Assembly: GCF_037975245.1 (NCBI RefSeq) | Contig: NC_092569.1 | Location: 26,859,168 to 26,923,167 of the forward strand | Direction of reading: 5' to 3' | Length of the DNA: 64,000 bases | Source of the DNA: Apostichopus japonicus | Taxonomy: Eukaryota; Echinodermata; Holothuroidea; Aspidochirotida; Stichopodidae | Shown: piece after piece, positions 35,136-47,900 of the stretch | Layout: the number at the start of each line of letters is the position of its first letter | Position numbering within the stretch: position 1 is the first letter of the stretch | Program-made: the position numbers and the translations under genes | The notes under the pieces: generated by a model | Database searches by the model: none | Told to the model about the DNA's origin: nothing | Seen by the model: the letters and a program-made list of their open reading frames with translations, nothing else

Positions 35136-37752
35136 ATCTAGATTCAGGAATAAGTGATCCACAGATACAACAAAAGGATTGTGTATAGACTCACAGAGTA
35201 AGAGTCTGACGAAATAATACTATCTGTAAATGACTACATTTGTCGATCTCTGAAGTATTCATTACCAGGATTCGCTTTCTCTGCAATATTAGTTCTCTGT
35301 GGAAGTAAGATTGGAAGATAACTCCTTTATTGTGATAATATCATGTCATTGTTATGTAACATCTAAAGTTGTTCAATTATTGTTGTTTTTTTTCCACTGG
35401 TCATTGTATCGAGGTGTGGTGGGGGTAGGAGTTTGAATGGGTATGAGGGGGGGGGGGTGGTGTAGTGGTAATGTGAAAAGATGAAGTTTAATGACACAAT
35501 TGCTCAAAAATTCAAATTTAATGGACAGGTACAGTATATTAAGTGCTGTATTTACCACAGTATATATTAGTGTAATATATAACACATGTAGGTATCCACA
35601 AAGCCACCAGACTTTAATTGCAAATGAGGGATTGATGTTGTACTCCATGGAGCTAACTCTGACGAAATAACTGATAAAAAAGTTTAAACTTCCTTTTCAA
35701 GAGGAACTATATGTGAGTAGCTGTAAATATTCAGTCATGACCAGGGGCCGACTGGGGCATAAAATACTGGCTCAGAGACCCACCCAACCAGCGTCACTCA
35801 AACCTTGCCGCTCATTTTGCTCCTCGATGGAAATAGATTTTTTCTTTTGGAGGAAGATTGAAAAGAGGATAGAAAAATAATCCTCAATAGGAATACGTAT
35901 TAGAGATTAATTTTTCTCTCTCTCATGTTTATCACACAAGTTGTCGATAGAGGGAAAGAAGGGGGGGAGGCTAGGTGGGGGAGGGATATTAGGATCGTGC
36001 TCATTACAACTAAGGGACCGGACATCATTCTTCGCAGATCATTTCGAAGAAATAATAATACTTTTTTCACACACTTATTTCTTCTTGTACTCATGCTATC
36101 CTATATATAGAAATTTGAGCGACACAATTGTGCAAACAAAATATATGTTAACTACTTAATATCTGTATTTTGTTTTAATTTCTGTCTCTCTTCCATGGAT
36201 AATGACCTTAATATTTTAACCCCAGAATTAATTTTTTCCAGATAAAAGTCATCCAGAGTTTTCACTATTTGAGAGTTTCAACAATTAGGAAATGAGAATC
36301 AATTCTAAACATGATGGTAGGTTAGAGGTTGTATCTTGTTACCAAAATATTGTTATTGTTTGTTGCATTTCACGCAGTTATACAGACAACAAAGGGACAT
36401 TATTGAGACAATATAAGACATACCGGCAATCAACAAATGATAACACTGAATGAAAGACTTGATCATCTTGAAAATAAAACGACTTTTTCTGTGATGGTGA
36501 AAAGTAAAACAATCCATGAGCCCTTCATCAACGATCATGTTTGTAATCATGTGTGGACAAGTTTTCAGAGCATAAAAAAAAGAGAAAAAAAGCCCCCCCC
36601 CCACCCTCCAAAAAAAAATCTCACATAGAAAAAGTTTAAGAAAAGGATTTGTTTTCCATGATTCCATATTGTCACTCTTTTCCATGACTTTTGCATGCCT
36701 GGATATTGATTTTGAAATTTTCACAACTCTTGCATGTATCTTTTCTCATGACTGTAGGAACTATGTTATAAATGTCTGCTAAAGGCTATCATTTCCACCT
36801 TCTTACACAAAGCTGGGTCATGTAATAGGTCCCTGAAATTGTTGGTAGGGTGAAGAAGAGAATACAAAAACAGAAAATGAAAACATTTAGTGGTTCTGAT
36901 GCCTAAATATATTCATAGTGTGGTAAGCCATGTACACGTTAATATTCATGTACTTGTGCTCCATGAATATTAATGAGGTAAAAATTGTTGTTTTGAAAGT
37001 ACATGTAGATGCTATGTAGTTACAGCACCATGCCGAGTATAATCTAAACTGAACATACGGTTGCAGCGAAATTCATGAATATTAATGAAGTAAAAGTTGT
37101 TGTTGCAAGGAACATGTACTTGTCATGTAGTTACATCACCATACCATGTATGTACTAAATCGGACATACGGTTGAAAAGATATTGACATTTTAAGAATTT
37201 TATGGTAAGACCCGCCTTCTCATTAATATTCATGAGATGGGAACCAGAAACAATATGGCACATATACTCTTAATAGGTCATCTACCTACCAAGTTTGACA
37301 TTGATTCAACTTGTGTTTGTTTGAGATGTTGTGTTTACAAGCTGTTTTTGAAGATTTCCCATTAGGCCCCATCCAACCATGAATATTAATGAGGTCAAAA
37401 TTCTTGTTGCTAAAGAACATGCACTTGCTATGTAGTTACATCACCATACCAAGTATGAACTAAATCGGACTTACGGTTGAACAGATATTGACATTTTTAA
37501 ATGTTAAGCCCCGCCAACTCATTAATATGCAAGACAACCCCACCACAAACAATAGGGATCATCTACCGGCCGTGTTCGACATATATCCAATGACTGACCT
37601 CACATATTTCCTTCATGAGAAACCATGTTTATAAGCTAGGGCATCACATACACTAACACACATACACCAATTTGACTGCATAGGTTCCAATGGATGCAAA
37701 GCATCAGAACCCAAAGAAAAATGAAAAGTGTAAATAGTATTACTGTACTGCT
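35136..37752. other. 3' UTR of the FReD gene and convergent intergenic region
   Basis: No exact AATAAA was seen soon after the stop, so the FReD polyadenylation site is unassigned. Holds a G run at 35449-35457, a solitary hAT-like terminus (CAGGGGCCGACTGGGG, about 35743), and four diverged repeats at 36.9-37.6 kb built on TTCATGAATATTAATGA and ATGTAGTTACATCACCATACC. A 123-codon minus-strand frame at 36353-36724 has no protein-like features. Confidence 0.45.
36940..37620. repeat. diverged tandem/dispersed repeats with AATATTAATGA
   Basis: Copies near 36955, 37072, 37222 and 37376 share CATGAATATTAATGAGGT, CTATGTAGTTACATCACC and CGGACATACGGTTG. Related to the blocks at 7.5-8.1 kb in style. Coding potential is absent. 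Confidence 0.6.
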
Positions 37753-37758
37753 TTTATT
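37753..37758 (-). terminator. candidate THOC1 polyadenylation signal
   Basis: AATAAA on the minus strand, about 850 bp after the THOC1 stop codon; it is the first exact hexamer I see downstream of the stop. The intervening sequence would be 3' UTR. Confidence 0.35.
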
Positions 37759-38149
37759 GTCCTTTTCAAAATGGCCTTACAGCAAAACAAATTCATCGTT
37801 TAGGAACAAATCCTAAGAGAGAAACACAAGACAACAACATGTGTTAGTTTGCACTTTGGATTCAGTTATACTCTCTACATGGTATTGGTTTTAAAATACA
37901 TCCAATACATAAAAACACCGATGCGGATATCAGTGGGTCGTGCGTGCAGTTTTTCTTCTTGATTTTTATGTAATGGGATAACAAAGGCAGAGGGTTTCAT
38001 CTCATTAAATTAGATTCAAACAAAACATTTGAAGGATAAATTGGATGTAAAAAAAGAACAACAAAATATTTAGCACTAAAAAAGACACAGAAATAAAAGA
38101 AAACTATTTAGCCAACTGCGATTCCACTAAAGAATCTGTGTAAGAGAAT

Positions 38150-38250
38150 GTGTTTAAGTAAGTTTGGCCTGACGTTTCAATCCCTAGCAGGAACTTCTGC
38201 TAGGATCCTGCTAGGATCGAAATGTCAGGCCAACTTACTTTTACACAAAA
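38150..38250. repeat. Penelope-associated repeat, hammerhead-like word, copy 2 (inverted pair)
   Basis: GGCCTGACGTTTCAATCC is followed 50 bp later by its inverse GGATCGAAATGTCAGGCC, forming an imperfect inverted repeat inside the proposed THOC1 3' UTR. Confidence 0.5.
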
Positions 38251-38610
38251 AAGAAATAGCTTCGAAAAGAACCATAAAGAACAGCGCTTACTTTATCGTC
38301 ACAGCGTAACAACCTATATATAGCATTCTGAATGGTTTCCTTTGGAAGAATGTTATCAATGAGAGAAGTCTGACTTATTTACAATGCCTTTTGTCAAGCA
38401 ATGGAACAGTCATAAACTTTCATGGTAGAATAGTTCACATTCCAACTCATAACAATATTCTCAACCGGAGCTTTCTCGTACAAATATTTAGCAGGAACCG
38501 TTTAGAGAGGTTTGCAGTCGTTGCTATGACGACCTCCAGCTCTGAATTGCAGATGAACTCTTCAAGTGGCTTCATTAATGCATTTTAAGAGAAAGATACA
38601 AAAAAGTCCA

Positions 38611-38909
38611 TCACAGTTTATCATCCGTCTCCAGTTTCTTCTTCTGGAAAACCGACTGCACGATGTCGTTTAGTCCGCTCTCGGTCAGTGCCTTGACCAA
38701 GACCTCCTCGCATGCTTCGTTGCCCTTTTCCTCGAGCCAGCTCTTTAAGACATGTCTGCTCTGCTCTTTGACTTCAGCGAATTCTGTCTGGGTGTTTGAA
38801 ATTTCATCTTCAGTCAAGCCTAGTTCTACTGCCAGAGTTTTCCAGTTGGCCCCCAGTTTGAGGGCGACAAGATCCATATCTTCAGGAGAAACTTTGGTCA
38901 CTTCCTTTT
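38611..38909 (-). CDS. THOC1: THOC1 last coding exon: death domain
   Basis: 299 bp to TGA at 38611-38613; acceptor TTTCTTTTACAG. Encodes a death-domain fold: [55 protein letters not shown]. This matches the C-terminal death domain of metazoan THOC1 (p84). The open frame continues upstream to 39060 only by intron read-through. Confidence 0.93.
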
Positions 38910-41900
38910 CTGTAAAAGAAAGAAATTTCAATCGTGAAACTTTATGACCAGGACAAACAAAGATAAAAATGTCATACCATTTATTGTAGCTCAACATACC
39001 CAACTCAAACCAAGTCACTCTGTCGTATTTTGGTTTACTTTGGTCAATGCTATTTATCACCGTTGACCCACTCCAGCCCCACCCAAGTCAACGGGAGAGG
39101 ACACAAAACCGAAGTCAATATTTACAGGCTCAACCAGAACCAGAATGAAGAATAAATCAGCTCTGTGATCCAACTGATGGTGCTGGGAGCTTTCGATGAT
39201 TTTGACTATCATCTCTTGCGACCGAGAAAATAATAAAAGGTGCCATCGGTACCTTAAACTGGCAGCTGCACGCTGGTGCCGAGCCAGCAAATTGGTGGGT
39301 CAATCTGCCACTGACCACAACCCATCCAAGGTTGATCCAACTTGACACACTCACGTAAGCTCTACCACACAAGCTCCAGCAAACCTCACCAATTAGACTT
39401 TGACCTATTATGACACAGTTCTGCCCAAATTAACACTACCCAACTCAACCGAAACTCACACAAACGATTCTGAGCCAAACGGACACAGACCCACTCAAGT
39501 TACCTCTTCTCAGCCCAAGACAAACAGACACCAACATGATTTTGAGCCAACATTTCCAAACTACATTAATGAAACTTAAGAACATGACACTCCTCTAACC
39601 TGACCCCACCATGACCTCACATAAACTAAGATTATTAGAAAGACCATCATACCCTCTTCTCCAGCTTTAAGCAACTCGTCGTTATCCATGGCTTCGGTCT
39701 TGATTTCTTCAACGTTGTTGAATTGCTGTAGATGAATATTTGATACAGTTATCTAATTGGACATGTCGCTATGGGGCTGCAAGGAGGTTACACATAAGAT
39801 TATGACTTTTGAGTTTATAAATGATGACATCTTGCGTTGTAACCAAAGTCAATATAAATATAAAACACATGCAAACAATTTTGCCAGGTTATAAGGAAAG
39901 ATGCATATTAAAGACAAAAAGTAGGAGATAAAATGGGGAGACATTGCTTCTTTGAAATACCAAAGATCTAGAACAGGTTTTCTGACTTTGGGGTTACAGG
40001 TCCTGCTTCATGCCAACATAGCCATCTAGCCGTAAATTGGAGGCCATCGCTCCCGTCTTACAAACCGAGTCTTTGTCAAATGGAAACAAAATTAATCTGA
40101 ATAGAATGGTTCACTCCCAGAGAATGACAGGAAAATGAAACCAAGAGTATGGAACAATCGCTGCACAGTTTAACAAAAGAAATTTAATCAACTCATAATA
40201 ATGAGATGATATAAACTTCAGCTGCTCTGTAATATCGGTGATCATTGACATAGTATCAAACTGGAGGGCACAACCAGGGCCATCAAAAGCCAGGTTGGGC
40301 CCAGAGACAAATATATTACTGGGCTCCACTTTTGTACTATTCATTTTTCCTAGAGTTTATTGTGAAAAATGGGAACATAATTTAATTCTGTTATCTCATA
40401 TGTTTCCACATTTCCTGGCTCGTAATTGACAATGGGGGAGGGGGGGGGGGGTAGCCCTCCGACCTCCACCTTTCCCACTCAGGTCTGGACACATCAAATA
40501 AGGGAGACAACATGGTCTGCTAGACACCAACCACATTTCAAAGCTCGCTGGGAAACCTCTGAATTTTGGGTATGTCATGACCTCAATACTTATAATAGGA
40601 AATAAATGTACAGACTAAATAACAACAATTTCAATACAGTGCATATAAAAGGCTGGTGTTTGAGTATTAACATACATGTACGCTTATATGTTGAAGCCAG
40701 TACAGTACATATGCAACATACAGCCAGTACAGTACATATGCAGACCATCGGTTATGTGAAGCTGTGGGGATCTGAAAATATCGATAGTTTAGGGTTGATA
40801 AAATCCTTTTATTTGAAACCCTGGACAACGTATGCCCGGGGTGAGAGGTCATGCTGGACAAAGTATGGTGCTGTGACCTGTTCAGCCAGATGTATGACCA
40901 TCAGCCCTGTGACCTGTTCAGCCAGATGTTTGACCATCGCCCCTATGACCTGTTCAGCAAGATGTTTGACCATCGCCCCTGTGACCTGTTCAGCCAGATA
41001 TTGGCCCTCCTCTGGATGCATTTAAACCATTAATATATTGTGCTCTGAAGGATACTTCAGCAATGATATTGTTACTTTATTGCAATAATATCAAAGTGTT
41101 TTAAACTCTTGAGATAATCTAACATCTCAGCAGAGCCTACTTAAATTTCCATATAACAATCAGGGCTAAAAATATGTCTTTGTTACAAATTATGAAGAAC
41201 AACTAGCAGCTAACTGGACCCCTCTGGCCAAGTCCAAAACAATAAAAGGCAGAGGAGGTGGAAGATGGTTCTATGTGGAAGGAAGCTGGGGGGGGGCGGG
41301 GCGGGGGAGAGTGCAAATTTTGAGGGTGCAAGAGGACAGTCATGCCAGTTTAACATGAGAGTGGAACAACAAAATCACCTCAAAACTTCCCAACAATATG
41401 GATCCTCTGTGCTTTCTGTATCAATTTTTTCCATATTGGATGATTTTTTAATTTTTCAGTGAAGGAACTCCTTTTTAATCACATTTTTCTACAGTTCTCC
41501 ACACAAAGGAGTCTTCTAACTACAAAGTTAAACTCGTTCATAGAGACTTACAAGTTCATGAGATAGGACCCATTTAAGTTTTCCCCCACCCACCCACCCC
41601 CCCTTACTTCTCATCTGTGGCACCACTACCTTTAACAGCTAGTACAGATATTGCACAGCTGGATATGAAACATATGGCAATTCATGAAATGTCACTAGCT
41701 ACTTAAAACTTACCGGCATTTCCTTGGCCAGTTTTGTGGCCATCAATTCCAGATACGCTGGTATTGTCTTAACGGACGGCTGGGCAGCGATGGAGGTTGT
41801 CTGGAAAAAATGGGGGCTGCGTCTTGCCAGGAGCCTCAGGGCTTGCCAAGCATAGTTGCTATTATTAACAACTCTGAGTCGAAAAAAACGAAAAAGTAAA

Positions 41901-44900
41901 AATTAAAGTCACATTCGGGAGAAAACAAAAACGTCACCAAATATTGCTAACTGAATAAACATGTTTTGATAATCATAATTTTCAGATTCCTTGGACAACC
42001 AATATCATAAATGGTAAATAACACTTCTTAACAACGAACAGGTATCAAGTCCAGGGAATCATTTTAAAAACTGCTCCAGTTTTGCAAAGCCATGTGAAGG
42101 CTCTCTTGAACTTTCTCTCTTATGAAAGTTTATGGCTTCTGTGTTCCAAAACTGACAGGGCCCAGCTTTGTTAAACGAGGTTATTGATGTTGCTTGTACC
42201 ATAGGCTTACTTTATTTCAAGCTCAAGTTAACTCTCTCAGAAATTTTTGTTATCATTTTACAGAGGGGTGTTCACACCGAGGGGCCATACCATCCTTAGA
42301 AGAGCTAACTTGCATACTGTTGAGCATTGGTCGTTGAAAAGAGGGGACAGCCGGAATTAGGATTGTCAAGATAATTTTTTTTTTTTTTTTCAAATTATAT
42401 TTAACTGCCGGTGTGTTTACTGGTTAATCAACAGTCAGCTGATGACAACGAACCAATCAGATTCAAGAATTTTGAAGCATGAATGAACAAGAGATCGCCT
42501 ACTCGATACTCTTGCAAAAACCAAAATAAAAAATAATTACAGTGCTTGCCGTTAACGGGTAAGCAACTTCTACAGAATTGGTGCAAAAATTAAAAAGGCA
42601 CAAAAGATAACCCATTGCTAAACCTTTCACACCAATTACAGATTAGCTTAATAAGTAACATTTGCTAGTTTAAAATGCCCAATTTTACCACCCTGCCCAA
42701 TTTGACCACCTCAACAATGAAACTGGTTCGATTAAACATAACTCACTTGAAGTCATCTTCAATCATGGCCTCTGGATCAGCTTGCTCGATGGCTTCTTCA
42801 AAGAATGTCTCCAAAGATGGGAGGTACATTCTGCAAGAAGAGATACGTTAAGGAACAGTCCGTCATTTTGTAATTTAATATATCTACAAAAGCATGAAAA
42901 TGGCAACTTCATTAGCTATCGTATTGTTTAAAGCATTCGTTAATGTTGGTTTTTGAGGCTTTTTCTTCAATCGTCCTTTAATACTGTAATCTCAAAATTA
43001 ACATTTTCTATGTCACTTTTCCTCAGCGATTGATGAAATGATGAAATTGATGAAACTTGAACCTTGACCTCAAACATGGTCACACCGAATACAGCTAAAC
43101 CTACCATCATTTTGCAGATAAGAAGGTAAACAATATTAGCTTTCCATGGCAAATAATAACTCTAACCACCATCTGATGATCTGAGTGTAACTAATCAAAC
43201 AGAAAAAGTACAATCACTTTCTCAGGAAAATTCCGAAAACAATTGTGAATGAAAAACTGGCTAAATTTGGTGAGATTTGAACGAGGGAGAATTTTCTTTT
43301 TTAATGAGCTGCATTTCAGTGTCGGTAAGTGTACGCATGCATTGCGTATGAACTCTCTTTATTATGAATATAGACAGTAAAATAACAGATTGAATCAGGT
43401 GATATTACAAACAGCTGTTGAGTAAAAATCCAGAGCCGAGACAGCTGGACTATAAGACTTGGGGAGGGTGGCAGGGGGGGGGGGGGGTGGGGGTTACAAT
43501 GAAACCATTGTCAGTATGAGTTCATTTTAGGGATTTTCAATATAGGGTTGTAATAACATTTTATATTACCCATCTTTATCACAAGCAATCAGTACAAATT
43601 AACACAGAAAGCTATTTAACAATATTTCATGCATCTTGTGTTATTCAATGAAGTCACATTTAGACTTGTTCAAGTCTTCAGTCTTGTAGGTGATGGAACA
43701 GTAAAACTTCGAATAATAATAAATGGAATAATATTTGAATATAATAGCTGCTTGTGGGGAAGGCATTCATGTGACTTACCTCTATCCCAAAGACCGACAA
43801 TGGTTGAGTGCTTTTTTTCTTTAACTTTCTAGCTCTTATAAGTTATAAATTTTCGCCGACTGATACTTTACTCTTACCTTTTCTCTGATCTACAAGCCTC
43901 GAGATTATTTGAACTCTGGTTCCAGAGTCGAGTCAGTTCCGGGCTACCCATGTCTACTTTCTCACTAGTAGGATTGAGTTCCAACTCTTCTCCTAGGGTT
44001 CTCTTTCGCGGTCTAAAAGGATCAAAAACATTACGAGAGAATAAACGACAAATTACTATACATATCTTAGCTAGGCAGTAATCTAATTTTCAGGGTTCAA
44101 ATTCCAACCAAAGAAATGTTTACTCTCATAGTCCCCTATATCTCTCTAAACACTAGGGGTTACGAAAGGCATTATTACTTTGTTGGTTATTCAAGACACT
44201 AAACAATAATATGACAAATTTTTCCATCTAATTTTTCTCCAATTACTGTGTGTCTGAATTAACACAAAGGATTCCATAAGCACTAAAAACTATATTTTTA
44301 AATAGTATTTATTCTTAAAAACATAATCATGTATTCATACCTCCTCTTTGGTTCTGATTCCTCTTTTGGCCTGGTAAGAGCAAGGAAAAAAATATATATA
44401 TATAAATATTGAAACTTTAAACTGTAAACTTGAGATCAAATATAAGAAGAAATTAGAGTACTAGAGAGTGAGTACCTCCTGTGGATCTGGTCCTCGTTTA
44501 CAATTTTGAAAGCTAAACATGTTGACTACAGCAACTTGTTAGAATCTTTAAGAGACAATCAAACTGTTTCAATGAGTGGAAATATTCGCTCGTAACCTGA
44601 TATGACACGTTTATATTATATATCATTATCCCCTTAACACTGAACTTTCAATTGGATTTTGGCCACTGTTCCGTACACCACCGGTCACATACTTTGCTCG
44701 AGTTGTGAATTATCTCGACCGTACTAAACTTGATCATTCTGTGCATTGCCTCTTCGTTACCAACCATCCGATGCTTCCTCGGACACGAACGTGTTTATAT
44801 GTGATGTCGACCTGACAGAAAGTTTTGTACATTTAGTAACGTTGGCGACTCTCTGTGGACCCCGAACCGACTGAATACTTTTCTGACAAGGATGATATCA

Positions 44901-47900
44901 TATTTATTTCTTCGCCAGTTCCTACTAAACCAAAAATGTGATCAGTAGCTTTAATCTGTGTGGTAGTGGGTTGTAACCAGCAACTGCTTACATCTCCGAC
45001 AAGAAAGGTTTTGATGTGCTCTTCACTTTCTGGATAATGCTGATAGGATCTGTCAAGTACTTTTCATGGTCAAACTTTGTATTAAACACCTTTGGCATCT
45101 TTCTGGGTGGTACTGAACCATTTCAACTTTGCTCAACTTCACAGCAGTGTTAGCACTAGGATGTTAAGAAAGGGGGAATTCCCTCCCCCAGTCAATTAAT
45201 TTTTTTGGGGGGGGATAATAACAATAATATTAATAATAATAGCGATTTATAATGCGCACATATCCGCCCTGCGGGGTGCTTAAGACGCAAAATAGAGAAA
45301 ACAAAAGGTATGGTAAAAGAACAGAAAAACTTAAATTAAATCAAATTTGGGGAGGGAATTTCAATTTTTTCTTTTGGGTGGGAGGGGGAGAGGGGTGATT
45401 TCTTGATGTTAGTAGTTAGATGTAAATTGATATTTTGAGAACACAAAGGGCTGAAGCCTGAAGGAGTACTTTGTACTTACTTCTCCTTCACAAAACTTGG
45501 ACATCCTTCATTCTTCCAATTATTCCAGTGTTCCTCTCTGTCCAAAATATGCTGAGAGAAAAAATACAAGCAAAGTTACAATATAGCATTAACATTTTAA
45601 AATACTAAAAAATGAATATCTTTTTCTCTCATCTCTTAATATCCAGTCATCATTTCTTCTACTTTTCATCATATTTAGACAACAATTTCTCTAGATAACT
45701 AATTTTCAACATGAGTCCTCACTATGTGCCATATTTTTTTGGATGGACAGATATATGTGCAAAAGTCTGTCCGTTTCCATTCTTCTCTTTCTGTAATAAT
45801 AACAACATGTTGCTTCTTTGGAGACTGCAGAGGGCTTCGGGAACTTGTCTTGCCCTTGAGGAAATAATATAGCTGACTGAACGGGTCGCTGATTAATGTC
45901 GAACGAAACAGCATCACGTATGCGCCTAAAGTACACGATTGCTCAATACAAATCATTTAGTTAGTTATCATAATAGAGTGTGCTTGCCTTCAGGCTTGCA
46001 CCTATCTGTCTATCTTATGCACTAATGAAGAGGGCAAGTTACTGGAGATCTTGGGTTGCACGATTTCCAAGCATTAAAACTACGATCTTGATTGCCTTTG
46101 CGGGGGTTAGTGTCTCTGTGATAGGGAGAACTTACGGGGGTTTTTATCATGGCTAAGCAAGCATTCGAACTACAAAGTCAATCACCCTTGCAGTATAATA
46201 TGACCCCTTTACATTTTTAAATGTACACAAGGATGTATCATAACCACTCTTCATGGAGGTCGCCCTCCAGATATTTTGACCAGTTGTGAAATCGTTTTTA
46301 AGGTTACTATATGTTTTTTTATTGCAATTAATTGTGGAATTATTAGTCCCGTATGTTTGCCATTCCTACAGAAATATGCCCTTTTAATTATTTTAACGTT
46401 TTTAATTTTTTTTATATCACAAAGTGACATGCCGCCAATTAAAAAAATATGAACAGGTTCACCTTCTGTGTAAGGTAAGAATGAGACAAATTGATCACAA
46501 AATGACATGCCACCAATTAAAAACAATTGGGGAATAATTAGTTAGGTATGTTTGCCATTACTACAGAAAAATGACCATTTATTATTTTAACATTTATTAA
46601 ATTTTTTTTATCACAAGATGAAGAGGTTCACCTTCTGTGTAAGGTCAGAATGAGACAAGATCCTAGCATATTAAGTCATCTTATTAAAGCAGAATCCAGC
46701 CATCCCTGACCACTATCATTATACGATGCAATCAGATGCTGGTATAGCTAAATATAACTTTAATTCATGACGTTTGTGTTCACATGATTTAAAAAGGGCC
46801 TACATAGTCATCTAAAAACACTCTTGATACAGAAACAGGGGCGGGCAATCATGACTTTACAATTTACATCGATGACCAGGTCAGAGACATGGACTAATCC
46901 AAACTGCATGATCGATACCTAAGTTTAGCAACAAATTTAATCTGGTTAAGTTTAGCAACAAAATTAACCTCCCCTCCTCCTCCCCCTCCCCGAACCCAGG
47001 TTACTACCTTTATATCGGCAGCAAATTTCTGTCCATCTGGTGGAGTTTCCTTCAGGAGTTCATAAACTTTATCCAGAGTCGTCTTCATAAATAGTTGCAT
47101 CTCTTCCGTTAACACCAAAGTTGCTCTAGAGGAATGAAAAAGGAACAGAGATAAAAAGTTAATACAAAACACATCCCCCAGAGATAAAAAGTTGATACAA
47201 AAAACATCCCCCCCCCCAGAGATAAAGAGCTAATACAAAACACATCCCCCAGAGATAAAAAGCTAATACAAAACACATCCCCCCAGAGATAAAAAGTTAA
47301 TACAAAACACATCCCCCACAAACACACAAGAGAAAAAAAAGAAGGGGGCAAAAATAAAAAGGAAATATTTCGGAAAACCATGGGAACTACGACAGTACAT
47401 TTTCACAACACATTACTAGTACTACTACTACTACTAGTTGTAAAAACACATTAATATATAGCGCAGACAAATTTGCTCTTCACAGTCAATTTAAACAACG
47501 CACAACCAACTGAAAGCGATTTGAAATTCAACAGGCAAGAATACAAAAGTAAGAAAAGAATGGAACCGTACGTTTTGAATTTGACCTGCTGGCTGAGATA
47601 CTGGAAAAGAATAAGGAATTGGACCAGAACGTAACGACGGAAAGATGAATCGCTCAGCTGAAGGTCAAATAACTGCAAGGAACGATGAGAAATGAGTATT
47701 AATGGTGGGCAGATTATGCATACTATGCGAAGCTAACATGTGGAAAGAAAAACATACTTCACTCTGTTGAAAACCCCATACTCCATATCTGATGCCTAGT
47801 TCGAGATACGGCTCAAAGAATGCAACCTGATTTTACAGGCTACTAAAACTTTCGATTCTTCCCTGAAGTCAGACCACAGTAAGTGGTCTGTGATGTCATG

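Noticed and set aside
36353-36724. 123-codon minus-strand frame in the convergent intergenic region
   Set aside because: Low-complexity passages and no conserved motif; most likely chance.
38910-39060. Extra N-terminal residues of the last THOC1 exon frame
   Set aside because: The frame continues into intron past a good acceptor at 38909; the preceding coding exon is at 39653-39725.
40606-41025. 139-codon plus-strand frame
   Set aside because: Its second half is the 36-bp minisatellite translated; it lies antisense in a THOC1 intron.
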